Counted from the stretch's first letter, positions 27,168 to 36,700 are shown. The stretch: DNA of 41,802 nt from Cyanobacteria bacterium GSL.Bin1 (GCA_009909085.1 JAAANX010000202.1:1-41802), one strand, 5' to 3'. Made by a program: numbers and translations. Notes: a model not told the origin generated them from the letters alone.

Positions 27168-27866
27168 CTACTCGGTTAAACCATGTTGCAGCGCAAAGCG
27201 CACCAATTCCGTGCGGCTGTTGGTTCCCGTTTTACTAAACAAACGACTAACGTATTTTTCTACATTACGGACACTGGTTTCGAGGCGACGGGCAATTTCT
27301 TTATTCATTAACCCCTCAGCAACCAAATTGAGGATACTCTGTTCGCGCGGCGTGAGGTCAATTTTGATCGGACTCGGCGTGGTTTTGACACTGCCTTGTT
27401 GTCCGAGAAGGCTTTTAATTTCAGCAATTTGCTGCGCGATCGCGCCTAAATCAGTATTCCCCTCGCCACTGCTACTCATGCTTTCTCGGCGCGATAATAA
27501 ATTTTTGACAATAGCTACCAACTCATCAGGATCAAAGGGTTTAGACAGATAGGCATCGCATCCCGCTTGATGTCCTTTAATCCGATCTGCCGTCATGCCT
27601 TTCGCTGTTAAGAAAATAACAGGTAATCCTTTGTAGCGCGGATCTTCTCGTAGTTTTTCCAAAAACTGATAGCCATCCACCTGGGGCATCATAATATCAG
27701 TAATCACAAGATCGGGCGTTTCCTGTTCCAGTAGCTGCCACCCTTCATTGGCATTACTCGCCACGTTGACCAGAAAACCTTCATCCTCTAGGTAGGCCTC
27801 CACTGCTTCTTGTAAGCTGGGTTCATCATCGACTAATAATAATTTAGTTCCTTCTGTCTCGCTCAT
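27168..27866 (-). CDS. rre1: NarL/LuxR-type response regulator, Rre1/Ycf29-like
   Basis: 232 residues from ATG at 27866; the frame stays open a further 204 bases upstream, but that part looks non-coding. The receiver domain has acidic pocket Asp13/Asp14, phospho-acceptor Asp57 (LVITDIMMPQVDGY) and a lysine in YLSKPFDPDEL. A linker of about 35 residues leads to a LuxR helix-turn-helix (LTPREQSILNLVAEGLMNKE and SVRNVEKYVSRLFSKTGTNS). The latter closely resembles cyanobacterial Rre1 and plastid Ycf29 as I recall them. Rre1 works with Hik2 or Hik34 in heat- and salt-stress gene control. No histidine kinase is adjacent. The assignment to Rre1 rests on recalled sequence similarity. Confidence 0.8.
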   Translation of the reverse strand: MSETEGTKLLLVDDEPSLQEAVEAYLEDEGFLVNVASNANEGWQLLEQETPDLVITDIMMPQVDGYQFLEKLREDPRYKGLPVIFLTAKGMTADRIKGHQAGCDAYLSKPFDPDELVAIVKNLLSRRESMSSSGEGNTDLGAIAQQIAEIKSLLGQQGSVKTTPSPIKIDLTPREQSILNLVAEGLMNKEIARRLETSVRNVEKYVSRLFSKTGTNSRTELVRFALQHGLTE

Positions 27867-27992
27867 GCTTCCCAGTTTTTTCCTTAATGAGTGACTCTCT
27901 TCTAATTTTAAAAGATTCCCATATTTTTTCTTGTTTTTCTTCATGCTAAAGTAAGAAATTGTTACTCTCCTTTGGCGTAAAAGAACTGAACG

Positions 27993-28262
27993 GTGTCTCA
28001 TTCTCAACAACAAGAAACCATTAAAATCCCCTCGCTTCCTCTTGCCGTTTATCGAGAAATTGCGGCTCATTTACGACAAATTGATGGCGTTGAAGTGGAA
28101 ATTCTTCCCCAATCTTCCTCGGAATTTAGTTACTTTAAAAGTCAAGTTGAAGCTTTGCGACTCAGCTATTCTTCCAAAATTTCTTCTGAAGAAAAACAAT
28201 ACTGTCAAGATATTCTTGGCTATTATGAACAGCGGTATGGCACTTGGGAAAAAGATCAGTAA
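27993..28262 (+). CDS. Small conserved-looking protein, unknown function
   Basis: 89 residues from a GTG codon; there is no ATG in the frame and no clear ribosome site. The sequence reads like a compact alpha/beta protein: a first helix (LPLAVYREIAAHLRQI), a strand (GVEVEILP) and a helical C-terminus with SSEEKQYCQDILGYYEQRYG. It is divergent from rre1 (126-base spacer) and converges with serS, the stops being 3 bases apart, so no terminator fits between them. I do not recognise the family. Confidence 0.6.
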   Translation: MSHSQQQETIKIPSLPLAVYREIAAHLRQIDGVEVEILPQSSSEFSYFKSQVEALRLSYSSKISSEEKQYCQDILGYYEQRYGTWEKDQ

Positions 28263-28265
28263 TCC

Positions 28266-29602
<1,337 letters not shown>

Positions 29603-29642
29603 CGTTTCTCAAATAAACAACAAATAACACACAACAAATTAA

Positions 29643-30212
29643 TTATTTATTCAGTCTTTCTGTGAGCCACAGAGAAGAAAGAATGCCAGCGAAATGAGCG
29701 GCAATAATATTAACATTTGCCTGAATAATTAGCAAATCAATAGAATTCACGAATTCTTGAGGTTTTGCACCAATCACTAATTGCGGTTGCGTTAACGACT
29801 TCACCAAAACAATGCCAACAATCGCTTGCGCCCCCAAAATTGTCAGTAGCAACCCCACTAAATTGACAATTAAACCAATACGGAGTTGACGTAAAATGAC
29901 TGCTCGACTGGGGCGCGATCCGCTATCAGCGGTGGCTAAGCGGCGGGAGATTCGAGTGTAACGAAAACAGAAATAGATACTAACCCCAAGGGCAACAATT
30001 CCGCCAAGGGCGAAAAATACCCCCACGGCAGTGGCTTGAGTCGTATTTTGGCCCCCTAAATTCGGAGAAGCGACCAACAGCGTTACTCCAGAGACGACAC
30101 CCAGAATCAGTTGTACCCATAACCCAAAATTTCCGCCAACTTTGAGAGAAGAAGAGGCGCGTTTCACGGCAAGGGGTAGAGAAGAGCTTACTTCTGGCTT
30201 ATTATCCATCAA
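29643..30212 (-). CDS. DUF3611 membrane protein
   Basis: 189 residues with four membrane helices (about 28-48, 63-83, 112-135, 160-182). The segments LKVGGNFGLWVQLILGVVSG, YTRISRRLA and VNIIAAHFAGILSSLWLTER are typical of DUF3611, found in cyanobacteria and chloroplasts; its function is unknown. Two successive ATGs (30212 and 30209) are possible starts. It is on the same strand as serS, 87 bases upstream of it, with the heptamer array between. Confidence 0.82.
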   Translation of the reverse strand: MMDNKPEVSSSLPLAVKRASSSLKVGGNFGLWVQLILGVVSGVTLLVASPNLGGQNTTQATAVGVFFALGGIVALGVSIYFCFRYTRISRRLATADSGSRPSRAVILRQLRIGLIVNLVGLLLTILGAQAIVGIVLVKSLTQPQLVIGAKPQEFVNSIDLLIIQANVNIIAAHFAGILSSLWLTERLNK

Positions 30213-30484
30213 TTTTTTACTGCTTCAGATACGACGCTATGCCCTCATTTTAGATGAGTCCTGTTTATTGTCGAGGGAAGAACTGCTTAGAGTTGGCTTG
30301 CGAGATCATTTTCCCTCTTTAAGAAAAGTTTTTTTTATAAATAAAGAAAAATAATTTAATGGACAATTATCACGAATTACCTTACTTTGTTAGTAGTTTA
30401 ATTAATAATTTCCCTCTACTTCCTTATTGACCTCAATTTACTTCCATAATCACGAGCTTATGCGGTCAATCCCATGTCAAGCCC

Positions 30485-30838
30485 ATGAAATTTGAAGACA
30501 TCTATCAATTTTTCAATAATCCCCCTCCGACTTACCTTAATCGAGAACTAGCAGTTTGTTATATTCTTGATATTTTGTTACAAAGAGAATCCTATGGGAC
30601 GGAATTAATTGAACACCTGATGGAGAATCATCCCCAGTACCGACTGTCGGATACGGTGCTTTATAGTGCCTTGAAATTTTTGGAGGAATCCGGAACCATC
30701 AAAGGGTATTGGCGGAAGTTGAAAGGGCGTGGTCGTCCTCGTAAAATGTATAAGATTTTACCAGAAAATCAGCAGCAAGCGGAGGAACTCGCTCAACTCT
30801 GGCAGACTTACACCAATTACAAGTGTGCTCAAAATTGA
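30485..30838 (+). CDS. PadR-family transcriptional regulator
   Basis: 117 residues. Winged helix-turn-helix of the PadR type: LAVCYILDILLQRESYGTEL (helices 1-2), LSDTVLYSALKFLEESGTI (recognition helix) and KGRGRPRKMYKIL (wing). The fold is the one used by the cyanobacterial clock regulator Pex, but nothing here shows that role. The next gene, a CCB1-like protein, starts 36 bases downstream on the same strand. The 272-base spacer to the divergent DUF3611 gene is AT-rich and shows no recognised operator. Confidence 0.82.
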   Translation: MKFEDIYQFFNNPPPTYLNRELAVCYILDILLQRESYGTELIEHLMENHPQYRLSDTVLYSALKFLEESGTIKGYWRKLKGRGRPRKMYKILPENQQQAEELAQLWQTYTNYKCAQN

Positions 30839-30873
30839 TATATTAGCGTCGAGTCCCTAATTTTACTCTAAAC

Positions 30874-31413
30874 GTGATTAATACTCCTGTTCTATCTTCA
30901 ACCTTATTTTTAACGATCTTACTTTTAATTGGTCTATTTTTCTTTATTCGGGCTTCGGTTAAGGATCGCACCACAGAAGTGCAATTTTCTGCCGATCTTC
31001 CAGAAACGGACTTACTGCCAAAAGTAAAAGCATATTTCTTCCAACGGGCATACAAGGTGACATCCTTTGATCCCGATCAAGAACAAGTGACCCTTGAAGG
31101 ATTTGTCCAACCCAGTTGGTTTCTAGCGATCTTTTTATCGGTTTTAGCAGGATCGGGTTTGCTTTGTATTAGTTTGGTACTGTTCCTTTACTTTAGTGAG
31201 TTTAGCTATCGTAGTGCATTCTTTTTATTGACTCTACTCACACCTTTAGCGGGTATTTTCTATTGGCAAAAAGCAGGGCGTGTGGAACAAGTGTCGCTGA
31301 AACTGGAAACGCCGGAAGGGATGGAAACGACTCAAAGCTTCATTACAGTAAAAGCCCATCGAGATGAGTTAATTCAGCTACAGCAAGCGCTTCCCCTGCA
31401 GCGTCAAGATTAA
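30874..31413 (+). CDS. CCB1-like (DUF3529) cytochrome b6 haem-attachment protein
   Basis: 179 residues. One N-terminal helix (about 7-26), a soluble alpha/beta segment with SVKDRTTEV and FQRAYKVTSFDP, and two further helices (about 85-108 and 114-130). The pattern IGLFFFIRASVKDR and VTLEGFVQPSWFLAIFLSVL recalls CCB1/DUF3529, a plastid and cyanobacterial factor for covalent attachment of haem ci to cytochrome b6. The assignment is from memory of the family. A GTG start is used (30874). It probably shares a transcript with the PadR gene, since the gap is only about 35 bases. Confidence 0.62.
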   Translation: MINTPVLSSTLFLTILLLIGLFFFIRASVKDRTTEVQFSADLPETDLLPKVKAYFFQRAYKVTSFDPDQEQVTLEGFVQPSWFLAIFLSVLAGSGLLCISLVLFLYFSEFSYRSAFFLLTLLTPLAGIFYWQKAGRVEQVSLKLETPEGMETTQSFITVKAHRDELIQLQQALPLQRQD

Positions 31414-31427
31414 GCAGATTTGGACAA

Positions 31428-31880
31428 TCAGCACATAACCATTGCATCGTTGCGTCCTAAAACCTGTAAATCTTCTTCATCTAAACCAACGGGCGTCCCA
31501 CTACGGATCAATTCTGCAAAGTCCTCATTAGGAACCATAAAACAAAGGGCATAGAGTCGTCCTGAACCTGTATTTCGGATTTCATGCCTGCCTGTTGGTG
31601 GGACTAAAATACTATCCCCGGTTTGGATAGATACCATTTTGCCATCACAAACAGCAGTTCCTTCCCCCTTCAAGATGAAAAACATTTCAACCCCAATTTG
31701 ATGATGGTGCAGTGGTGTTTTTCCGCCGGGTTCAAAAATTTCCACGCAAAAAGTTAGAGAGGTATCAGCATTGGTCGGATCAAAAATAATCGCTAAGCGA
31801 TTATTATCGTCAGGGCTAATACGATAAGCTTGGTAATTTTTTACAGTTTTATAAACCGGAATCATGCACTGAGTATTCAT
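31428..31880 (-). CDS. Cupin-domain protein
   Basis: 150 residues forming a single cupin barrel. Motif 1 is PLHHHQIGVEMFFILKGEG, supplying three histidines and a glutamate for metal; motif 2 is PPTGRHEIRNTG with a further His. The hydrophilic C-terminal tail ends in QVLGRNDAMVMC, and a Cys is the last residue. The substrate is unknown; cupins of this size include isomerases, dioxygenases and binding proteins. The gene is convergent with the CCB1-like gene, stops 15 bases apart. Confidence 0.82.
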   Translation of the reverse strand: MNTQCMIPVYKTVKNYQAYRISPDDNNRLAIIFDPTNADTSLTFCVEIFEPGGKTPLHHHQIGVEMFFILKGEGTAVCDGKMVSIQTGDSILVPPTGRHEIRNTGSGRLYALCFMVPNEDFAELIRSGTPVGLDEEDLQVLGRNDAMVMC

Positions 31881-32336
31881 TATTTTGTCTCAGTTTCATT
31901 AACTGTTCGCAAGTGGCAATTGATCATTATGCAACAGGGCAAGGATATAATTACTTCCTGTACTTGCTAAGAACAAGAGAAAATCTCTGCTTGCAGTCGC
32001 TAATAGAGATAAGAAAGCACTTATTTTAAACCATAATTTTTTTTTAGGACCAATTGCCAAAATCTTAATATAAATTAACTTTTTTACAATCTAAAAAATG
32101 GGTTAAATCTTAATTTTATTTAAATCATTTTCTCATCTCCTCTACTTCGTCATTGCTTGTTTGAGCACTTTAAATACCAATAGAGTACTTACTTTTTCGA
32201 TCTAAATCTCTAATGGATCATAAAAAATATTACTGATTTATTTCTAATTTGAATAGCTGTGCCATTATAGAAGTACAGGGATCAATAAAAAATATTTTCC
32301 TGCCCTATTCATGTACAGTTAAGAGGAGTTTGAATC
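31881..32336. other. AT-rich intergenic region upstream of the stress protein gene
   Basis: 456 bases with no credible gene. Very AT-rich with many T-runs. AGGAG at about 32324 is the ribosome site of the next gene, and TATAGA near 32267 could be a -10 box. CAGGG and CCCT sides around 32276-32309 might pair. Nothing else is recognised. Confidence 0.5.
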
Positions 32337-32852
32337 ATGACTGCTCAAACCAACAAACTAAAAGAAAATTATGATAAAATTCTAGTCGCAGTTGAGCCTC
32401 GAGCAGAAACACATGCAGAACCCAAGCGTTCAGAAGTGCTGGCTCAAGCAATTGCCATAGCGAAAAAAGATAATAGCCATCTGTTCATTTTTCATAGCAT
32501 TAACCACTTTCCTACACGAGAAGATGCGCTAGTGGGAATAAATGTTGCGGGTTTGTATGCAGGAGAAACACTCACTTTATCGGATCGAATCGTTGAAGAA
32601 ACCACCGCAGAGTTAAATACTTGGTTACGTTCCTTGCAAGAGTACGCTAGTCGTGAAGGGGTTCAAGCAGACTATGAATATGGCGTCGGCGAACCGGGAA
32701 AATTGATTTGTGAACTGGCTGAACGGTATGCTGTTGACTTAATTGTTATTGGTCGGCGGGGACGAAGAGGAATGAGTGAAATCCTCTTAGGGAGTGTTAG
32801 CAATTATGTTGTCCACCATGCGCCCTGTCATGTTTTAGTTGTTCAACATTAA
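32337..32852 (+). CDS. Universal stress protein (UspA family)
   Basis: 171 residues. One Usp domain: start strand DKILVAVEPRAE, a helix-rich middle and the ATP-binding motif near the end, GRRGRRGMSEILLGSVSNYV, matching G-2x-G-9x-G(S/T), so it is probably an ATP-binding type. It is slightly longer than the usual 140-150 residues because of an insert around residues 55-85. AGGAG lies 8 bases before the ATG. The gene is alone in a long AT-rich region, with 456 gene-free bases before it and a 936-base gap after it. Confidence 0.9.
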   Translation: MTAQTNKLKENYDKILVAVEPRAETHAEPKRSEVLAQAIAIAKKDNSHLFIFHSINHFPTREDALVGINVAGLYAGETLTLSDRIVEETTAELNTWLRSLQEYASREGVQADYEYGVGEPGKLICELAERYAVDLIVIGRRGRRGMSEILLGSVSNYVVHHAPCHVLVVQH

Positions 32853-33290
32853 AACTATCATCACGACTATGGCAGTAAGATTCCATCTCTAACAAAAATG
32901 GAGTCACTTTTTTGCTGAGTGTTTGCTTTGCAATCAGACAAAGCTCAGACTTGCAGGGGATTACTCGCGCAGTCACTTGGAGGGGGGATGTTTGACCAAT
33001 TACCTAATAACTTCTTAGGGACATACCACAATCAGAGAGTTACTCATTGCCTCTTTAATTGTCTCTACAAGAGGAGAGGCAAACCAAAATTTAGATCATC
33101 ATTATTAATATTACTGGGATAAAAAATAACGTTCTTGTTAATTATTAAAATAATGTCATCAATGAAGGGACAGGAAAGTATTTTCGATCAATATAAATTG
33201 GCGTAACTAATCTCAATATTTTGTTAAAAAGAACTGAATCAAAAATAATTTATTTCTCAAAAAATATCTCTTTTTATCAAAAAATAAAAG

Positions 33291-33302
33291 TGATTTAGAT
33301 CA
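33291..33302. promoter_or_regulatory. FNR/CRP-like dyad
   Basis: TGAT-TTAG-ATCA, a perfect dyad of the TTGAT-N4-ATCAA type bound by FNR/CRP-family regulators, about 195 bases upstream of the possible small gene. Chance occurrence in such AT-rich DNA is quite possible. Confidence 0.25.
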
Positions 33303-33485
33303 TTATTGGTTTCACTAACTTTCTAGCTTAGTTATTACAATTTAAGGCAAATTCTTAATATTGATTCCGAAAATAATCATCAGCGATTAAACTATATATA
33401 AACTAAATCGAGTAGAAGACACAATTAAAGTGTCCTGAAAAATTAATTAATCAATCAGCATAGTTCAATTGAAATAGACGGTTTC

Positions 33486-33593
33486 ATGGAGGAAATACCT
33501 GGATCGGCAGTCAAGCCAGGTGAGACTTCCTCAGACTTTGGGAAGCTCTTTTTGACGACATTAGGAGTGTCAATCATTATCTTGATGGGCTGA
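33486..33593 (+). CDS. Possible 35-residue single-helix membrane peptide
   Basis: ATG to TGA, 35 codons. A polar N-terminal half (MEEIPGSAVKPGETSSDFGK) leads to one hydrophobic helix (LFLTTLGVSIIILMG), the layout of small photosynthetic or respiratory subunits. No ribosome site is seen and the frame has a stop just upstream, so initiation would be weak. After the TGA, nine more codons follow in frame (LKKQQSKRF) before the next stop. I do not recognise a family. It may be a real small gene, a remnant or chance. Confidence 0.35.
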   Translation: MEEIPGSAVKPGETSSDFGKLFLTTLGVSIIILMG

Positions 33594-33788
33594 CTAAAAA
33601 AACAACAATCGAAACGCTTTTGAGTTACTGAAAATGAAGATATTTCACCTTTAATCCTCCTCCAACTGACGTGTTCGGGGAGAAAGGAGATAATTAGCAA
33701 ATCCCATCTCCCTACTAATTTAACTATTCTCATCGGTTAAACAGTCAATCCTCCTTATTGAAAAAATCATTAAAGATAGGTCAAGCCA

Positions 33789-34277
33789 ATGACAATAGAA
33801 CTCAAGTCCGTCAAGATGGAAATTCCAGAAGGAGCAAATATTATTATTGGTCAAGCTCACTTTATTAAAACTGTCGAGGATTTATACGAAATTATGGTAG
33901 GGGGTTCCTCGCAAGTGAAGTTTGGTTTAGCCTTTTGTGAGGCTTCAGGAGACCGCTTACTGCGTTTAGCCGGAAATGATGAGACCCTGAGCGCGATCGC
34001 GGCGAAAAATGGTGAGGCAATTTCAGCAGGACACAGCTTCGTCATTGTCCTTCAAGAGGCATATCCCCTCAACTTTTTAAATGCGCTTAAGCAATGTCCA
34101 GAAGTTTGTCATATTTACTGTGCCACGGCTAATCCTGTGGAAGTACTGATTGCTGAAACAGAACAAGGACGAGGCATTGTTGGAGTGGTCGATGGCTTTT
34201 CCCTCAAAGGTAGAGAAACCCCTGAGGATGTCAAAGCGCGCCAGAGTCTGTTACGCCACATTGGCTACAAGCTTTAG
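33789..34277 (+). CDS. Adenosine-specific kinase (DUF355 family)
   Basis: 162 residues. The whole protein matches the small adenosine-specific kinase family first described from Pyrobaculum: start ELKSVKMEIPEGANIIIGQA, HFIKTVEDLYEIMV, KFGLAFCEASGDRLLRLAGN, GHSFVIVLQEAYPLNFLNAL and CHIYCATANPVEVLIA, with RGIVGVVDGFSLKG near the C-terminus. Members bind adenosine or AMP; the cellular role is poorly known. The family is common in archaea and scattered in bacteria, so its occurrence here may reflect transfer. It follows the 936-base gap and precedes the membrane protein gene by 62 bases on the same strand. Confidence 0.85.
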   Translation: MTIELKSVKMEIPEGANIIIGQAHFIKTVEDLYEIMVGGSSQVKFGLAFCEASGDRLLRLAGNDETLSAIAAKNGEAISAGHSFVIVLQEAYPLNFLNALKQCPEVCHIYCATANPVEVLIAETEQGRGIVGVVDGFSLKGRETPEDVKARQSLLRHIGYKL

Positions 34278-34339
34278 TAAAGTAAAAGTTTTTTCGTTAT
34301 TCTATGGAGTTTCTAACAAATTAAGAAGGAGACAAGCCC

Positions 34340-35245
34340 ATGAATTGGAAGCCAATTAAATTAATGATCCTCGCCTTGCTTTCCACCCTTTTGATTCTCG
34401 GTTTCGGAGTAGCTACTGCTAATAATAATGAAACGAAAGATGTCGTGAGAATTGGGACGGATGTTGCAGTTGCTGAAAATCAAGTGTTTACAGATGCGGT
34501 CGCCATTGGCGGTTCCGTGACCATTTTAGAAGGGGGACGAGTCACCAGAGATGCAGTCGCCATCGGGGGAGATATTATTCTCAAATCTAATGCTCAAGTT
34601 GACGGGAATGCTGTCGCGATCGCGGGAGAAATTGTAAAATCTGAAGGAGCAACCATCAGTGGCGATGAAGTTGAAATTGCCAGTGCAGCAAGTGGACTAG
34701 TCAACCGATTGGGACTCTTTGGTACGGTTTATCTCAGTAGCGTCATCTTCAATGTCATCTCTATTCTTGTCATTGTTGCTTTTGGTATTTTCTTACTGCT
34801 GTTACTCCCCGGACATCTGCGCACGATTTCCGCAACGATGAGCCAACATCCGTTTAAGAGTGCCATGTGGGGATTGGGCGCGATCATTGCTGTTACTCTC
34901 TTAACAGGGCTCATTGCAGGGAGTGTCTTGGGCTTTTTACTCATTCCCATCATTAATTTAGCCATTGCTGTAACAGGGTTACTCGGTTGTGTCACCACCG
35001 GTTTATGGGTGGGACAACAAACTCCCCTTGGTCGCCAAGACGCGAAATTTAAACCCTTCCTCCTCGGTATGCTCATTTTAGGGATCATTAGCTTCATTCC
35101 CATTGCCGGCGGATTAATTGTCTTAATGGTTACCCTCTTTGGCTTTGGTGCAGTTATTTTGTCGCGAGTCGGAACTGTATTCCCAGAATCCATTGGTAAA
35201 CGGTTTGATCAGTTAGAAGGAACAGCTTCTTCCTCAGAAATTTAG
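34340..35245 (+). CDS. Membrane protein with beta-helix-like (bactofilin-like) repeats
   Basis: 301 residues, with AAGGAG 10 bases before the ATG. A signal or anchor helix (about 8-27) precedes a repeat domain with a period of 19-20 residues: DAVAIGG at 52 and 71 and NAVAIAG at 90, each followed by a polar turn, as in polymer-forming bactofilin-like or left-handed beta-helix proteins. Five further hydrophobic segments (about 130-155, 170-205, 205-225, 240-260 and 260-280) form a membrane domain. It may be an envelope scaffold or stress protein. The neighbours (adenosine-specific kinase before, L,D-transpeptidase after) suggest an envelope context but prove nothing. Confidence 0.75.
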   Translation: MNWKPIKLMILALLSTLLILGFGVATANNNETKDVVRIGTDVAVAENQVFTDAVAIGGSVTILEGGRVTRDAVAIGGDIILKSNAQVDGNAVAIAGEIVKSEGATISGDEVEIASAASGLVNRLGLFGTVYLSSVIFNVISILVIVAFGIFLLLLLPGHLRTISATMSQHPFKSAMWGLGAIIAVTLLTGLIAGSVLGFLLIPIINLAIAVTGLLGCVTTGLWVGQQTPLGRQDAKFKPFLLGMLILGIISFIPIAGGLIVLMVTLFGFGAVILSRVGTVFPESIGKRFDQLEGTASSSEI

Positions 35246-35499
35246 AGACTTGACCTGATTGATTCGTTTTGATCCCTACTCGTTAAAAAGGGAAAGAGAG
35301 TTTCATTACTCTTGATCCCTTAACCTTGCACGATTGGGATCGCTACAACTTGTATCAAGCTGGTAATCAATTGTCTTCAGCTCTACTCAGCAGTATCTTC
35401 ATCAACATTCTTTCGTGAAATTTTAAAATAGAAATAGAACAATTAATAACAATAATTTTTTAGCAAAGTCAAAAGATTATTTCCAAGACATGATTAGAG

Positions 35500-36021
35500 G
35501 TGAGCAGTTATGACAAAAAAGTTGGCCAGTTGTGGCTTGCTCGTTTCATCCCCTCATTAGTGGGAATCATTATGGGCATTACTGTCATGGCAATGATGAT
35601 GCCGACAGCAGTGCTGGCAGAAACATCGACTCGGCTTGCCCAAAAACTCGAAAGTCTCAAAAAATCGGAACAACGTTGGCTGGAAATCGATCTCTCTGAA
35701 CAACAGTTAACAGCTTGGCAGGGAGCAACAAGTCACTACCAAACCATTGTTTCTACTGGGAAAACAGCCACTCCTACTCACAGTGGAATCTTTAGTATCC
35801 AACGCAAACTGCGTCAAGACAGAATGCGGGGCGCTGATTACGATGTTCCCAATGTTCCTCATGTGATGTACTATCATCGAGGATATGCAATTCATGGCGC
35901 ATATTGGCATAATCAATTTGGAACTCGGGTGAGTCACGGTTGTATTAATCTTCCCCTTGAGGCTGCAGAAGAGATTTATGAATGGACTCCGATGGGAATT
36001 CCTGTCGTTATTCATCAATAA
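35500..36021 (+). CDS. L,D-transpeptidase (YkuD) with exported signal
   Basis: 173 residues when started at the GTG. The YkuD domain is compact: WLEIDLSEQQLTAWQG at its start, AIHGAYW with the catalytic His, and SHGCINLPLEAAEEIYEW with the nucleophilic Cys. It should form or exchange peptidoglycan cross-links in the periplasm. A signal peptide (helix about 16-38) ends in VLA before ETST. The start is doubtful: an ATG at 35510 with a good ribosome site (AGGTGAG) lies in another frame and joins this one only by a -1 shift at A-AAA-AAG. The GTG at 35500 has no ribosome site. Confidence 0.83.
   Translation: MSSYDKKVGQLWLARFIPSLVGIIMGITVMAMMMPTAVLAETSTRLAQKLESLKKSEQRWLEIDLSEQQLTAWQGATSHYQTIVSTGKTATPTHSGIFSIQRKLRQDRMRGADYDVPNVPHVMYYHRGYAIHGAYWHNQFGTRVSHGCINLPLEAAEEIYEWTPMGIPVVIHQ
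35510..35560 (+). other. Alternative start and dnaX-like slippery heptamer of the L,D-transpeptidase gene
   Basis: ATG 35510 is preceded by AGGTGAG at 6 bases and opens a 16-codon frame ending at TAG 35558-35560. Codons 2-4 are ACA AAA AAG, containing A-AAA-AAG (35515-35521) in the correct phase for -1 slippage. After a -1 shift the product would begin MTKKVGQLWLARF and continue into the signal peptide. A simple indel is equally possible. Confidence 0.45.
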
Positions 36022-36115
36022 GGTCAAAGCAGTAGAGAGTGCGATGAAGCCTCCCTACACAAATCAATATAGACCCTTGTTGCTTAGTCTGATGCTCTTG
36101 TGTATTGGTGAAGCG

Positions 36116-36700
36116 CTACCAGATACGATGCAAGTCCAAAGTAAAATTGGGAAGGATATCCTCACCAGATAATTGATCGGGTTGCTCCAAAACTTCAACC
36201 TCTCTGCCACTCCGGTAAATTTCCACTCGCTGATTTTGAGGATCGATGAGCCAGCCGAGTCGTGCGCCATTGGCTAGATATTCGCGCATCTTTTCCTGTA
36301 ACGTCGCGAGACGATCGCGCTTCGAGCGCAATTCAATCACGAAATCGGGACACAGGGGGGCAAATCCTTCCTTCTCTTCTTGCGAAAGAGCCTCCCAGCG
36401 ATCGCGCCTTACCCAAGACGCATCAGGTGCACGAATTGCCCCATTGGGTAACTCAAAGCCTGCGGAAGAATCAAAGGCAACTCCCAATATTTCGTTGGCT
36501 TCCGCCCAAATCCAGAGTTGGGCACCGATACTAAGATTACGTTTGCCAGATTCACTTCCAGTGAGAGGATTCACAATTAAAGTTCCGTCTGCTGTTCGTT
36601 CCAGTTGGAGGTCGCGGTTAACGGCTGCGATTGCCGCAAAATCAGCACGAGAAACGTGGAGGGTAGTGTTTTGAGGAAGCGCAAAGGTTAGGGTTTCCAT
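36116..36700 (-). CDS. Uma2-family (DUF820) putative restriction-type nuclease
   Basis: 194 residues. This family is heavily amplified in cyanobacteria and has a PD-(D/E)XK endonuclease fold of unknown target. Visible catalytic elements are IRAPDASWVRRD (Asp), CPDFVIELRSKRD (Asp, Glu and a Lys) and ARLGWLIDPQNQRVEIYR after it. The N-terminus (LPQNTTLHVSRADFAAIAAV, LQLERTADGTLIV) is typical. GAGGAG 9-11 bases before the ATG gives a good ribosome site. It is on the opposite strand to its neighbours and ends 95 bases from the L,D-transpeptidase stop. Confidence 0.88.
   Translation of the reverse strand: METLTFALPQNTTLHVSRADFAAIAAVNRDLQLERTADGTLIVNPLTGSESGKRNLSIGAQLWIWAEANEILGVAFDSSAGFELPNGAIRAPDASWVRRDRWEALSQEEKEGFAPLCPDFVIELRSKRDRLATLQEKMREYLANGARLGWLIDPQNQRVEIYRSGREVEVLEQPDQLSGEDILPNFTLDLHRIW

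Larger units (their letters stand above)
32853..33788. other. 936-base gene-poor gap
   Basis: The longest gene-free stretch. 32919-33120 can be read as short open frames on either strand, none convincing; it includes the pair TTGCCTCT / AGAGGCAA (about 33047-33082). 33121-33420 is very AT-rich and contains TGATTTAGATCA. A possible 35-codon gene lies at 33486-33593. The minus-strand frame opposite it (33455-33733) looks like a shadow. Confidence 0.55.

Noticed and set aside
27867-28070. 68-residue N-terminal extension of the response regulator
   Set aside because: Basic and irregular, overlaps the divergent small gene; receiver domains start right at the chosen ATG.
31428-31880. Cupin as oxalate decarboxylase or germin-like enzyme
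   Set aside because: Only one short cupin domain and no catalytic lid motif, so a specific enzyme name is unsupported.
33455-33733. 92-residue minus-strand frame in the 936-bp gap
   Set aside because: No domain or ribosome site; the opposite strand offers the more protein-like 35-codon frame.
34729-35193. 154-residue minus-strand frame opposite the membrane protein
   Set aside because: Met/Lys/Pro-rich translation typical of the antisense of hydrophobic coding sequence.
36043-36172. Short plus-strand frame with a signal-like N-terminus after the L,D-transpeptidase
   Set aside because: Overlaps the conserved 3' end of the Uma2 gene on the other strand and has only a weak ribosome site.
36246-36674. 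142-residue plus-strand frame opposite the Uma2 gene
   Set aside because: Arg/Ser-rich shadow of a clear Uma2 protein on the other strand.
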